From Scytonema tolypothrichoides VB-61278 (GTDB lineage Bacteria; Cyanobacteriota; Cyanobacteriia; Cyanobacteriales; Nostocaceae), in NCBI RefSeq assembly GCF_000828085.3, contig NZ_JXCA02000016.1, positions 836,948 to 900,947 of the forward strand: a DNA stretch of 64,000 nucleotides, written 5' to 3'. Of this stretch, positions 56,059 through 64,000 are shown in pieces. The position numbers were made by a program, and so were the translations under genes. The notes under the pieces are model-generated. The model worked only from the letters and a program-made list of their open reading frames with translations. It made no database searches and was not told where the DNA came from. The stretch's first letter is position 1; every line of letters starts with the position of its first letter.

Positions 56059-56384
56059 TTGATTCCCGTCCTGCCCCTGCGCGGTACACCGGTCTTTCCG
56101 TTGGCAGTCGCCTCACTTGCTGGAGGTCGAACCGTCCGAAATGACACAGCAATGATTGGGGAAATTATGGTGCGAAAAAAGCGCTGCCCGTCGGTGGTAT
56201 CCCAGAGAAAGTATTAGCGGCTTATCGGGCTGGAGTGAAGACGGTGGTTATGCCACGACGCAATCAACAGGATGTGGAAGATGTGCGGCGCAAACTGCAA
56301 TTTGTGGTGGTTGATTTCACTGATAAAGTACTGGCAGCAACTCTATCCCAAGTAAAGCAAACGGAACCAATGTTGATTTGCTGA
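56059..56384 (+). pseudogene. Lon protease remnant, N- and C-terminal ends joined
   Basis: The frame starts LIPVLPLRGTPVFPLAV, the N-terminus of Lon-family proteins. It then jumps directly to SLAGGRTVRNDTAMIGEIMV and, after a frameshift in an A run near 56175, to ALPVGGIPEKVLAAYRAGVK, TVVMPRRNQQDVEDVRRKLQ, the C-terminus of the Lon protease domain. The AAA domain, most of the substrate domain and the catalytic Ser are missing. It is a decayed gene created by a large internal deletion. Confidence 0.8.
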
Positions 56385-56451
56385 TGTGTTTTTGAATATA
56401 AGTACTAGCTGTCTTGATGGGATAAGCGTTGAGCATAAAGGATAGGAATCA

Positions 56452-57893
56452 ATGAAATTTCAACAATGGCGCTCAATCATTTTTATACTTTTTTTGCTGG
56501 TTTTAGTAAGTATTATTGGCTATGCGGTCGAAGTTTCAGTGCCAACAAGAGCACCGAAGTTGAGCAATACCTACACGCCCTTAACTCAACCTACACCACA
56601 GAAGATTGGCTCCTATGATGTATTAGGTAACACCATTGATCGGGCGACGGCTGATCAACTATTACAAACTGAAGAAGGTCGAGTGCAACTCGCGCCTGAG
56701 AATGGAGCGATCGCCATCACCAAAGACTTAATTGACCTTGGTCGGGATGCTTTCTACCGAGAAACCTTTGGCAATGAATACTTCTTTGGAGTGGGTTTTC
56801 CTCGGTTAGCTGGTTTCATGGGCTGACGACACTCAACAATAATGTTCATGCCACTAACTCCGATCCCACAACAGGTTCTTACGCCAGTAAATACCTACTA
56901 GGAATAGATAAAGAAACGTATTTGGGAGTCATTCTCCAAAATTCAGCCAATCGCAAATTCCGTTTACCTGAAGGGGTGAAACCTTCAGAGTTTCTTCAAA
57001 AGAACGATCCTACACCGGGGGAACCTGCGATCAACGAGGTAATTAAAATGCCCGGATATCCCAAAGGGTCAATTTTTGTTTTGGATGGATTGATGGCAAA
57101 CTCTCCGGGGTTCCCGGTTGGAGTACAAATAAATGGCATGTCAGCCTATCAAAACACCCTGGCTCCTCCTCCTTATAAATCTAGGAACGTAGAGGCTATC
57201 CAACGTGGTGCAACCGTGTTTGAAAAAGCCAATTGTGCTCAGTGTCACAGTGGACGCTACTTCACCAATCACGATGTCATTCCGGTCTCGGAAATCAAAT
57301 CTCAACCGTCACGAGCGTCTGCGTTAGCAAAACTGCCGCAAACCTTTGTTCCTCCAGAAACCTATCCTGGTAATGTATCTGTGCCATTACCATCCGATCC
57401 GCCCGTGATCTCTGTACCGCTCAAAATTACGCCCGAGCGCGTGCGAGATTTAGCGTATGCCATCAGTAATCCCGCCGGAGGCTACAAAGTCCAGAATTTG
57501 ATCGGACTCTACCTCACTGCACCGTATTTGCATGATGGTGGAGTAGCAGCCAGTGCAGCAGCATTGCTTCCTGATGCAGACGGTTACTACACAGTTGCCA
57601 AGCCGGATCAAATAGGACTAGCAGGTACATGGATGCAACATATTGAACCCGATCCAGAGGCAAGTTTACGGGTGTTGGTTGATCGCGATCTGCGCGAGGT
57701 AGCGATCGCCACTAACCGAGCCAATCCCGACTTGCAAGCAATTAATGTAGACGGCAGTGGGCATGAATATTGGGTTGATCGAAAAGCGGGATTCACGCCG
57801 CAAGATCAGAGTGATCTGATTCAATTCTTACTTTCCATTGATGATGATCCAGCCGTGTTGCCAGCTTCTGCAAAAGTAGCAGCAGCAAACTAA
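56452..57893 (+). pseudogene. Frameshifted exported cytochrome c / di-heme peroxidase-like gene
   Basis: The first frame (56452-56826) has a signal/anchor (IIFILFLLVLVSIIGYAV) and the text IAITKDLIDLGRDAFYRET, typical of this cyanobacterial c-type family. It stops at TGA 56824. The second frame continues from GLTTLNNNVHATNSDPTTGS to 57893; one lost base in ATGGGC would join them. A heme motif CAQCH (57234-57248) and PYLHDGGVAA are present. Other proteins of this kind usually have two hemes; only one CxxCH is seen here, so a segment may also be missing. It could be a sequencing error instead. Confidence 0.7.
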
Positions 57894-57903
57894 TCGTTTA
57901 GCG

Positions 57904-57935
57904 TGGCGGTTGATGGTTAACCGCCAACTTTTTTA
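57904..57935 (+). terminator. Rho-independent terminator of the cytochrome gene
   Basis: TGGCGGTT (57904-57911) pairs with AACCGCCA (57919-57926) around a seven-base loop and is followed by CTTTTTTATTTT. It starts ten bases after the cytochrome stop codon. Confidence 0.85.
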
Positions 57936-58137
57936 TTTTGTATGTGTATATTACTGGAGTACTAGTCACGCGCAGGACTGATTCTTGTTGCTGACTTTTC
58001 CCGTTAAGTCTCAAAAAGCTTGCTCACAAAGGATTCTGGAGAAAGTACAGTATATACGGTACAGTCGTTGAAATCGGGTGTTAAAGGTGACAGGTGATGT
58101 TGGACTGGTGGGAGAAAAATTTTGCAACCTGTACCTG

Positions 58138-58278
58138 ATGCGATAAGCCGGAGGCTTGACGCTGAGTCCTATGCCTACGGCACGGCTGCGCCAAACGGAC
58201 AGGCTGCGCGTATCTCCTGCGGAGACGCTACGCTAACGCCCTCTGGACGTGCGCTTGCGCTTACGCGTATCGCCGATT
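58138..58278. repeat. GC-rich dispersed palindromic repeat cluster
   Basis: A mosaic of GATAAGCCGGAGGCTTGACG, TATGCCTACGGCACGGC, CTCCTGCGGAGACGCTACGC and TGCGCTTGCGCTTACGCG, each self-complementary. Similar words occur near 37310, 43380 and 4380. It lies in the 520-base gap between the terminator and the next gene, which is otherwise empty. Confidence 0.75.
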
Positions 58279-58453
58279 GAATGAGCGTGCAATGTCAATG
58301 TCAGGTATGACACAATTACTTATTTCCTTCTGCTTTTTTAGTACTTTTGTTACTTTATTACTTGAGATAGATATAAAAAAATGTAATAATTTTTACTGTG
58401 AAACGAAGAGTATTCTCAACAAAGTTAATTTTCTTCCTCTGGGAGGTAGTTAA

Positions 58454-59230
58454 ATGCCTAATTTAACAAAATTTACATTTACAGATATGGTTGAATGTGG
58501 GTTCGACCTCTGCCAACTCGGTTTAGGCGTCGAAAGTATGGAATCTGCCAGTAACAAAATTGTTCAGTATTTATACGAGTCTTTAATAGACGAGCAAACT
58601 GGTGCTCCAGCCTGCGCTCTCATTCGCTGTTTTAAGACGCATTCTTATGACGAGCTTGATGCAGAATTGAGCGAATCTGTCCGTAGTCAGTTGGACTATA
58701 CGCCGTATTTGACTATGAAGTGCTTGACTATGCTGGCAACTATTGGCGAAAAAGCGGAATGGAACTCAAGACATACTTCGGTTGGACATAAGGTTATCCC
58801 CTTGGTTAGCGAAGATGTGGTCGCACAGTTTCCAATGATTTCACAACTGCTCAAACAGTTCGGCTTAGATGTCAGTACGGTCATCAGACCCTCTCGCGAA
58901 CTTATGGTAGGGACTGAGGAGAAGAAACTTAACGTATTTCATGTGCCCATAGCACCAGAAAGCCCCTACATTCCTGCCCAAAAGTCATTTGTGATTCCAT
59001 TTGGCATCCAGTCTGTGCTGGGTTTTGGTGGTTTGTTGCCTTCGGGCAATTTGTTTGCTATAATTATGTTCTCAAAAGTCTTTATTCCCCGTAGCACGGC
59101 TGAAATCTTCAAATCCTTGGCACCGAGTGTCAGATCAGCCTTATTGCGCTTTGATGGAAAAGCTATCTTTGACCAGATGGGGCTGGTGAATCTTGCAAAA
59201 TCAGAAATACCTTCTTTGGCACGTTACTGA
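58454..59230 (+). CDS. Stand-alone sensor domain related to histidine-kinase N-termini
   Basis: This 258-residue cytoplasmic protein begins MPNLTKFTFTDMVECGFDLC. CALIRCFKTHSYDELDAEL, TMLATIGEKAEWNSRHTSVG, SPYIPAQKSFVIPFGIQSVL and GGLLPSGNLFAIIMFSKVFI follow. I recognise this as the domain that precedes PAS and kinase modules in many multi-sensor histidine kinases, resembling a GAF fold. Here it ends after the domain with no kinase, so it is either a free sensor or a truncation. A good GGGAGGT ribosome-binding site precedes the ATG. Confidence 0.75.
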   Translation: MPNLTKFTFTDMVECGFDLCQLGLGVESMESASNKIVQYLYESLIDEQTGAPACALIRCFKTHSYDELDAELSESVRSQLDYTPYLTMKCLTMLATIGEKAEWNSRHTSVGHKVIPLVSEDVVAQFPMISQLLKQFGLDVSTVIRPSRELMVGTEEKKLNVFHVPIAPESPYIPAQKSFVIPFGIQSVLGFGGLLPSGNLFAIIMFSKVFIPRSTAEIFKSLAPSVRSALLRFDGKAIFDQMGLVNLAKSEIPSLARY

Positions 59231-59442
59231 TACTGTTGGGGAAATATAACTTAATACTTCAAAACCTTGTTTTTTCGTAGGTTGGAGAGGACGACGCACT
59301 TATGTGCAGGTTTTCCCAAAGGATCAAAACAAAGGATTTATCAAATATTCCAATGTGTTTTGAAATATTTCGCCAACAGGATCCGCCACTTGCACCGACT
59401 GTCGGCAAAGCGCTTTCTAAAGCAGTGGTTCATCTGCCTTCT

Positions 59443-59562
59443 TCATAGATTAGTTGAAATTGCCTGCACGGGACAAGTGGGAATACACTGTTCGCAGACA
59501 ATGCAGCGCGATCGCGTAAACATCAGCTTATAACTTTCGGGATCGACGATTTTTCGTCGAGG
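59443..59562 (-). pseudogene. 4Fe-4S ferredoxin-like fragment
   Basis: A leftward frame reads RRKIVDPESYKLMFTRSRC, then IVCEQCIPTCPVQAIS: one complete CxxCxxCxxxCP iron-sulfur motif followed by a stop. Upstream the frame runs into stops within a long hairpin, and a second cluster motif is missing. From the ATG at 59523 only 26 residues would be made. It is probably the tail of a decayed ferredoxin gene. The flanking 59231-59442 shows no recognisable gene. Confidence 0.55.
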
Positions 59563-59630
59563 TTATCAAAAAGCGCGGGTTTTCTCGATATTATTGAGAA
59601 TATTTTCAAGAACCCCGCGCTTTTTGATAA
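59563..59630. repeat. Long hairpin with 17-bp perfect arms
   Basis: TTATCAAAAAGCGCGGG (59563-59579) and CCCGCGCTTTTTGATAA (59614-59630) are exact complements around 34 bases that contain an inner TCTCGATATT/AATAT-type palindrome. A smaller TCGACGA/TCGTCGA hairpin abuts it at 59543-59560. It lies just downstream of two tiny leftward ORFs and could terminate them. Confidence 0.6.
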
Positions 59631-59645
59631 GGTTTGTTGCTTGGG

Positions 59646-59717
59646 TCAAAATGTGCTTTTAACTGGGGCGTATGTAAGAGCAATGATGATTGAGATGATA
59701 ATTGGCATAGCAATCAT
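59646..59717 (-). CDS. Candidate 23-residue membrane peptide
   Basis: The ORF reads MIAMPIIISIIIALTYAPVKSTF, a single hydrophobic helix with a short basic tail (more than 20 residues, so quoted only in outline here: MIAMPIIISI start, PVKSTF end). An AGGAC word lies just before the ATG. It follows a second tiny ORF on the same strand by 27 bases. Translation is unproven and it may be chance. Confidence 0.3.
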   Translation of the reverse strand: MIAMPIIISIIIALTYAPVKSTF

Positions 59718-59744
59718 AAGTCCTGTTTTGCCAAACCGAATTTC

Positions 59745-59843
59745 TTATCCATCCATTTTTAAGATAGCTATCACGCCTGCGGTTGCCATTAAAATCCATA
59801 TAGTTCCAAAGACAATAAAGATAACGAATGATGAGTCATTCAT
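59745..59843 (-). CDS. Candidate 32-residue single-pass membrane protein
   Basis: The ORF begins MNDSSFVIFIVFGTIWILMA and ends TAGVIAILKMDG: one transmembrane helix with short polar ends, in the size range of photosynthetic or oxidase small subunits. AAAGGA sits eight bases before the ATG, a good ribosome-binding site. I cannot assign it to a known small subunit. The plus-strand reading of the same DNA is a shadow. Confidence 0.45.
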   Translation of the reverse strand: MNDSSFVIFIVFGTIWILMATAGVIAILKMDG

Positions 59844-60095
59844 GTTTTTTTCCTTTAAGTAAGTTTGGGGTTGGGAGCCATTCGACCTTCTCTATCCTCC
59901 CTCACCCATCGCCTCCTCACCCTCCTCCCCAAACGAACAAGCGCTCAACTGTCATTATCACAACCGTTAATGATCGCGATTTTGATGCTAAAATCCAAGC
60001 TGCAATTCGTCAGCAGATGAGTGATAGTGGTTAATTTACAGCGATTTTCAAAAAAACTTATTATATACATAGGCTTAAACTTTTAAAGTTGCGCA

Positions 60096-60965
60096 ATGAG
60101 TAACTTCCACCGTAGGCAATCACGTCATACCTCTAGAAAGGCAAACATACCGTCGTTTTTAAAAACACTGCAAGAACTTGGCGGAACTATAAGTGAAGTC
60201 AGTTCTCAAATCAGTGAGGATATGGTTAGCGAGGTCACAAAGTTAAAGCGAGATATTGTCAAATCAGTTAAGTCAGCTACAGAACTTGGACAAGACGTAG
60301 CGCAATCTGCGATTGAACGAGGGAAAGCAGCACAACAGGAAACACGTCAGTTTTTTGGAGATAAGCTAGAACAGAATCAAGAATCTCTGAGGAAAAAACT
60401 AGACGAGAACCAAACAGCAAAGGAAGCTGCTGCAAGGGCACATATTGAACAGATTGATTTAGATGCAGTTGAGAAATTTGTCACTCTTCTTTTAACAAAA
60501 TTTCCAAACGCAACGCCTGAGCAAATTACTCAGCGTCTGCTTCGCCGACAGCTTTTCCGCGTCAGCAGAACTTCTGTAGTCATGAGTGTTGTTCCGTCCA
60601 AAATGGCAGAGTCTGTCGGGGTTGATTATGTTGAAATTGCTCTGATCCAAGCTGAAATTATTTTTCAGATTGCAGTCGCTTACGGTTTTGAACTACAAGT
60701 TCCAGAGTGTAAAAATGAAGCGTTTGCAATTCTTGATCGCGTACTGAGAGCCAATAGATTAGCCAGAATAGGTTTAAGTGCAACACAAATGATTCCAGTT
60801 GCAGGAGGATTTATTAGTACAGGAACTGACACCTATTTAGTTTATAAAATTGGAAATACGGCTCAGCAGTTTTATAAATCTTTAACTGAAGAAGAGGTTC
60901 CGGGAGAAATTTTAGAGAATTTTATAGAAGAGACCCAAAGGCGATACAAGCAACGCTTATGGTAG
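60096..60965 (+). CDS. EcsC-like / coiled-coil protein
   Basis: In this 289-residue protein, residues 1-115 are basic at first and then form a long Gln/Glu/Lys coiled coil (ATELGQDVAQSAIERGKAAQ, LEQNQESLRKKLDENQTAKE). Residues 125-289 form a compact, partly hydrophobic domain (VDYVEIALIQAEIIFQIAVA, YGFELQVPE, then ATQMIPVAGGFISTGTDTYL), reminiscent of EcsC/DUF697-type domains of unknown role. No signal peptide is seen. Start at the ATG at 60096. It is followed by a strong hairpin. Confidence 0.65.
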   Translation: MSNFHRRQSRHTSRKANIPSFLKTLQELGGTISEVSSQISEDMVSEVTKLKRDIVKSVKSATELGQDVAQSAIERGKAAQQETRQFFGDKLEQNQESLRKKLDENQTAKEAAARAHIEQIDLDAVEKFVTLLLTKFPNATPEQITQRLLRRQLFRVSRTSVVMSVVPSKMAESVGVDYVEIALIQAEIIFQIAVAYGFELQVPECKNEAFAILDRVLRANRLARIGLSATQMIPVAGGFISTGTDTYLVYKIGNTAQQFYKSLTEEEVPGEILENFIEETQRRYKQRLW

Positions 60966-60999
60966 GAGGAACTTAATTGGATTGTAACGGATTGTATAA

Positions 61000-61030
61000 G
61001 ATACCCGACTTCTTTAAGAAGTCGGGTATC
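61000..61030. terminator. Long hairpin, relative of the one after tldD
   Basis: GATACCCGACTTCTT (61000-61014) and AAGAAGTCGGGTATC (61016-61030) form a 15-bp perfect stem. It shares the ACTTCTT/AGAAGT inner part with 11371-11403 but has a different, still paired outer part. It lies 35 bases after the EcsC-like stop and may terminate it. Confidence 0.6.
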
Positions 61031-61110
61031 TGGCTTATGAAAAAAGTCGAGGAGTCTGGCTTAAGTTGAAACAAATAACTCTAAGCCTACCCCACAAGAT
61101 GTGATTGCAC

Positions 61111-64000
61111 TCAAACGAGAACCGCTATATCTGCTATCTCAAAACCAATACTCTTAAAATTTGCCAACATCAACTCATCACGCTGATGCCAAACAGCAAA
61201 TATTTGTTGTCTACCATCATAGAGTGTTGCAGGGTCTATTTGATAAACCGCATTATTTACCCGCTTCAGCTTTAACCCTAATAAACTCAACACTTGCTTA
61301 AGTATTTTTATCGGTGAAATATACTCTTTTTTCTGCAAGAAATTAATACCAATGGCTCTTTGGATGTGTTTACTACATTGAAAAGCAATATTTCTCAACA
61401 ACAACAAATCTGGATCATTTTCGGTAAACTTTCGTTTTGGTTCGAGATACTGAAGTATACCTAATGCTTTTAAAGCTTCTACTTTCAGCGTATAAGTCTT
61501 TAAATCTGGCAGAAAAACTTTGCCTTCACCCCAAGTCAATTGCTGATGCCATTCTTGCTTTTCTCTGAGGCAGAGATACTCGCTTTCATGAGTGAGATAG
61601 TAATGTATTAACAGTTGGTGATAATATCCTTTGTCGTCACGTAATTTTAGCAGGGGACTTACTTCTATACCATACTTTTGTCTCAGAAGATATTTTTTAG
61701 TTTGGTTACGTTCCTCTTCAGTCAGCGAGTGTTTAACCAATAGCTGCTCGTATTCTACATAATCAATATCTTTAGCATTGGCTACAGTAGTTGCAGATGC
61801 TAATTGATTTCGTTGCTTAATCTCTCTTATTTTGCCGTCAATATCTTTTGATTGTTTACGGCTTTTCGCCCAATCTTTTTGAACTTTAAATATTTCTAAG
61901 ATTAGTCTTTTCCGGGTTGTTATGTCACTAGGTTCAGTTGCTATAAAAGCAAGCCGTAAGTCTCGGATAATATTCTTTGGAACATCATTACCTCGCACAT
62001 GAATTTGATGTCCATCAGATATCAAACCGTCTTTCATAGATTTACGGTAAAGCGTAATAGAAGCATTCACCCTAGCAGACAATTTTGCCCAAGTTCGTAA
62101 ATGAATAGGATCATACACCAACGGTAAATCTACATCAACTTTATGTAGTGGACTCAGTAAAGCTATGTTTTCCTTTTGATTTTCTTGATACCAATAAGAC
62201 AATGAACGATAATTTGTACTACCACTACCAATTAACCCAATTCCTCGCTTCGCACACCAAACAATACGCGGTACATCATCGCGTACTCTTGCTAATGCTT
62301 GTCGTGCTTCCGAGTCAGGAATAACGCCTTGAAAAATACCATAAACGCGGTCAAAATGTTGAACATCAATACTAATGCCTGTACCAAGGCTAGGAGTCAC
62401 AAAAACAGTGTTGTATTCAGTTACTTTTTGATTGATCGCAGCAACAAAATCAACAGCTTCATGACCAGGTGTATTTGTTGTGTGACTACTAACAACCAAA
62501 GTTTTTGGAAACTGCTTTTGTAATCTTTCTAAACGCTCTTGAAGATAACGTTCAATCGTTTCACAACTGTAACGTCCAGAGCGACTATCAGTCGTAACGT
62601 AACATTTATGTCCCGTGATTAAATCTAGTTCCAATTGATGAATTAAGGGAGTTGGGTTAGGAGAATCATAGAAAGTCACATCCCAACCTTGCTGAGGTTT
62701 CCACTGGTTCACAACAACCCAAGGAATGATTTGAATACCTGCTAATCCCTGTAAATATTCTATGGAAACATCTGATAAATCAGCATCTTGGGCAATCACT
62801 AATCCTCCACTTATCAGTACGGTAGAAATAAGTTGCTGGAATACTTTTAAAATTTTGACGCGTTTATCTTTACAAGTGTTGCTGTTAAGTAAATGCCATA
62901 AAGACTGTTCTACTTCGTCCAAAATTATGATTGCCCCTCGCCAATCCTCAGGATTTAGCTTCCAAATGGAATCGACGCATAATCCAAAAGAGTGAGGAGA
63001 TGGAGCAATAGGAAGATAGGGAGATAAGGAAACGGGGTAACAAGGGAGTAATTTTTCTCCGTTGTCTTCTTGTCTTCTTGTCTCCTTGTCCTTTTTTCCC
63101 ATTCCCCACTGAATGCCGATTTTTTCGCATAAAAAACGTCCCAGTTGGATTCTGTGAGTAATGAGTAATACGGGTTTGTTTCTGCTTTTGGCTTGATTGA
63201 CAACAGTTTGCAGTGTTGTGGTTTTCCCTGTTCCTTTTGCGGAGTTCACTGCAACTAATCCAGAGGAGGGAAACGGTATTTCTCCTAAATAGCGGCGGTT
63301 GAGGGTGAGTGCAGCCCGAATGGTTAACTCGGTGTGAGGCTTGGTTTGAGCGAGGTAAACTTCTAAATCAACACTTTGACGGTAGACTGTCTCGAAAACA
63401 CTTGCACCTTTTGCGACGAGAAAGTCATCAATCCCTTTTTCTATTCCTGGAAGTTTGATGACTCGGACGGGACAATTTTTTTCTTGAAATAGAAATCCTA
63501 GTTGGGAAATCGCATTAGTGACTGCTGCAATTTTCTTAGGTTCAGTTTCAAAATCAAAGCAAATGTAAAAGATACGCTTAGTGTTCGCAAATGCTGCTAA
63601 ATCTGGGATAAGTTGGCGACTGATAACTTTGCCAAAATCATCTTTGATAACGCGGTAACCACTGGTAATTCCAGGGATAGCAAGACCTGCATATCCTTGT
63701 GTCAACAGTGCTGCAGCTTTCTTAACACCCTCGCAAATAATGATCGGGATGTTCCGTTCCATCACCCATTGCCAAAAGCCTTCAGCTTCACCATTGCCAG
63801 CAATGTTGATACTGTGGGGCATGGGTACATTGTAACGTTGAGCCACTTGCTGCCAAATATCCAGTGATACTCGCAGACAAAATACTCGCGTTGGCGTGCT
63901 AGGGGGATGTTCGTACTTTATCAACTTGGCATTTTCATTTAATCGGGGTTGGTTGGGCTTAAAGCACCCCCACTCCATCTCTTGCCAATGATTTAGGGAG
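61111..64000 (-). CDS. CyRepA1-type plasmid replication protein, 5' end off the window
   Basis: The frame is open to the right edge of the window, and residues before the first internal ATG (LNHWQEMEWGCFKPNQPR) match family text, so the N-terminus is missing. A DUF3854/Toprim-like domain (IIICEGVKKAAAL, IFYICFDFETE) is followed by a helicase-like P-loop domain (SAKGTGKTTTLQ near 63225; IIILDEVEQSL near 62920; TPSLGTGISIDV). This layout fits the cyanobacterial CyRepA1 family that replicates plasmids such as pSYSA. A 37-codon low-complexity block (62990-63100) between Walker A and B looks like an in-frame repeat insertion. Confidence 0.8.
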   Translation of the reverse strand, partial: SLNHWQEMEWGCFKPNQPRLNENAKLIKYEHPPSTPTRVFCLRVSLDIWQQVAQRYNVPMPHSINIAGNGEAEGFWQWVMERNIPIIICEGVKKAAALLTQGYAGLAIPGITSGYRVIKDDFGKVISRQLIPDLAAFANTKRIFYICFDFETEPKKIAAVTNAISQLGFLFQEKNCPVRVIKLPGIEKGIDDFLVAKGASVFETVYRQSVDLEVYLAQTKPHTELTIRAALTLNRRYLGEIPFPSSGLVAVNSAKGTGKTTTLQTVVNQAKSRNKPVLLITHRIQLGRFLCEKIGIQWGMGKKDKETRRQEDNGEKLLPCYPVSLSPYLPIAPSPHSFGLCVDSIWKLNPEDWRGAIIILDEVEQSLWHLLNSNTCKDKRVKILKVFQQLISTVLISGGLVIAQDADLSDVSIEYLQGLAGIQIIPWVVVNQWKPQQGWDVTFYDSPNPTPLIHQLELDLITGHKCYVTTDSRSGRYSCETIERYLQERLERLQKQFPKTLVVSSHTTNTPGHEAVDFVAAINQKVTEYNTVFVTPSLGTGISIDVQHFDRVYGIFQGVIPDSEARQALARVRDDVPRIVWCAKRGIGLIGSGSTNYRSLSYWYQENQKENIALLSPLHKVDVDLPLVYDPIHLRTWAKLSARVNASITLYRKSMKDGLISDGHQIHVRGNDVPKNIIRDLRLAFIATEPSDITTRKRLILEIFKVQKDWAKSRKQSKDIDGKIREIKQRNQLASATTVANAKDIDYVEYEQLLVKHSLTEEERNQTKKYLLRQKYGIEVSPLLKLRDDKGYYHQLLIHYYLTHESEYLCLREKQEWHQQLTWGEGKVFLPDLKTYTLKVEALKALGILQYLEPKRKFTENDPDLLLLRNIAFQCSKHIQRAIGINFLQKKEYISPIKILKQVLSLLGLKLKRVNNAVYQIDPATLYDGRQQIFAVWHQRDELMLANFKSIGFEIADIAVLV

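Noticed and set aside
59267-59533. 88-codon plus frame after the sensor gene
   Set aside because: It is antisense to a ferredoxin-like fragment; its Cys/His text is a shadow and there is no ribosome-binding site.
59641-59862. 73-codon plus frame
   Set aside because: It is the complement of the two small minus-strand membrane ORFs, which have better start signals.

Overview
The window looks like chromosome of a filamentous, probably heterocyst-forming (Nostocales-type) cyanobacterium. Evidence: a Psb28 photosystem II factor, CRR7-, DUF3493-, DUF2854- and DUF3386-type proteins shared by cyanobacteria and plastids, a fused molybdate permease/ATPase (ModBC), LL-diaminopimelate aminotransferase, many HIP1 octamers (GCGATCGC), and the short tandem heptamers (GGAACAG, TTATCAG, GGGTAAT types) that fill Nostocales intergenic DNA. 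There is no rRNA and no CRISPR array; one tRNA (Thr, anticodon CGT) was found.

Layout. 1-9.6 kb: the 3'-truncated end of a DUF2079 membrane protein, a subtilisin-like protease, an orphan HlyD-type adaptor, an NmrA-like reductase, exonuclease III, a GT4 glycosyltransferase, a small zinc ribbon and a zinc alcohol dehydrogenase. 10-15.5 kb: TldD, then a probable zinc-starvation cluster: a COG0523 (CobW-like) GTPase, two metallophosphoesterase-fold proteins with altered metal ligands, and a HemB lacking the zinc-cysteine triad. Near-identical Zur-box-like palindromes lie before the GTPase and before hemB. 15.8-24.2 kb: a secreted protein, molbindin, ModBC, a stand-alone photolyase-like domain, a MATE exporter, a GNAT acetyltransferase and LepA. 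24.7-37.3 kb: a histidine kinase, DUF3386, CobM, a MIF-like protein, RlmN, UvrC, a DUF1565/SLH wall protein and an RND-pump remnant. 37.4-52.7 kb: mostly housekeeping and photosynthesis genes (DUF3493, tRNA-Thr, diguanylate cyclase, CRR7, DUF2854, response regulator, Psb28, Dtd, MgtE, PAS-CRP regulator, MerA-like flavoprotein, lumenal pentapeptide protein, MtnC, an Arc-like/SPFH pair, DapL).

52.7-64 kb is an accessory region. A truncated serine recombinase and a 32-bp fragment of a second recombinase copy bracket a compact two-gene operon: a winged-helix-like protein, then a 614-residue protein that reads as P-loop ATPase, PD-(D/E)xK nuclease and helix-hairpin-helix. I do not recognise this pair as a named system; it is the best candidate here for an undescribed, perhaps defensive, system. 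Beyond it lie decayed genes (a Lon protease joined end to end by deletion, a frameshifted cytochrome c, a ferredoxin scrap), a stand-alone sensor domain, two very small membrane ORFs, an EcsC-like protein and a CyRepA1-type plasmid replication protein that runs off the window. This suggests a mobile or plasmid-derived segment.

Repeats are unusually prominent. Several hairpin families occur as paired copies, and two genes (the recombinase and CyRepA1) appear to carry intergenic-type repeat sequence inserted in frame.
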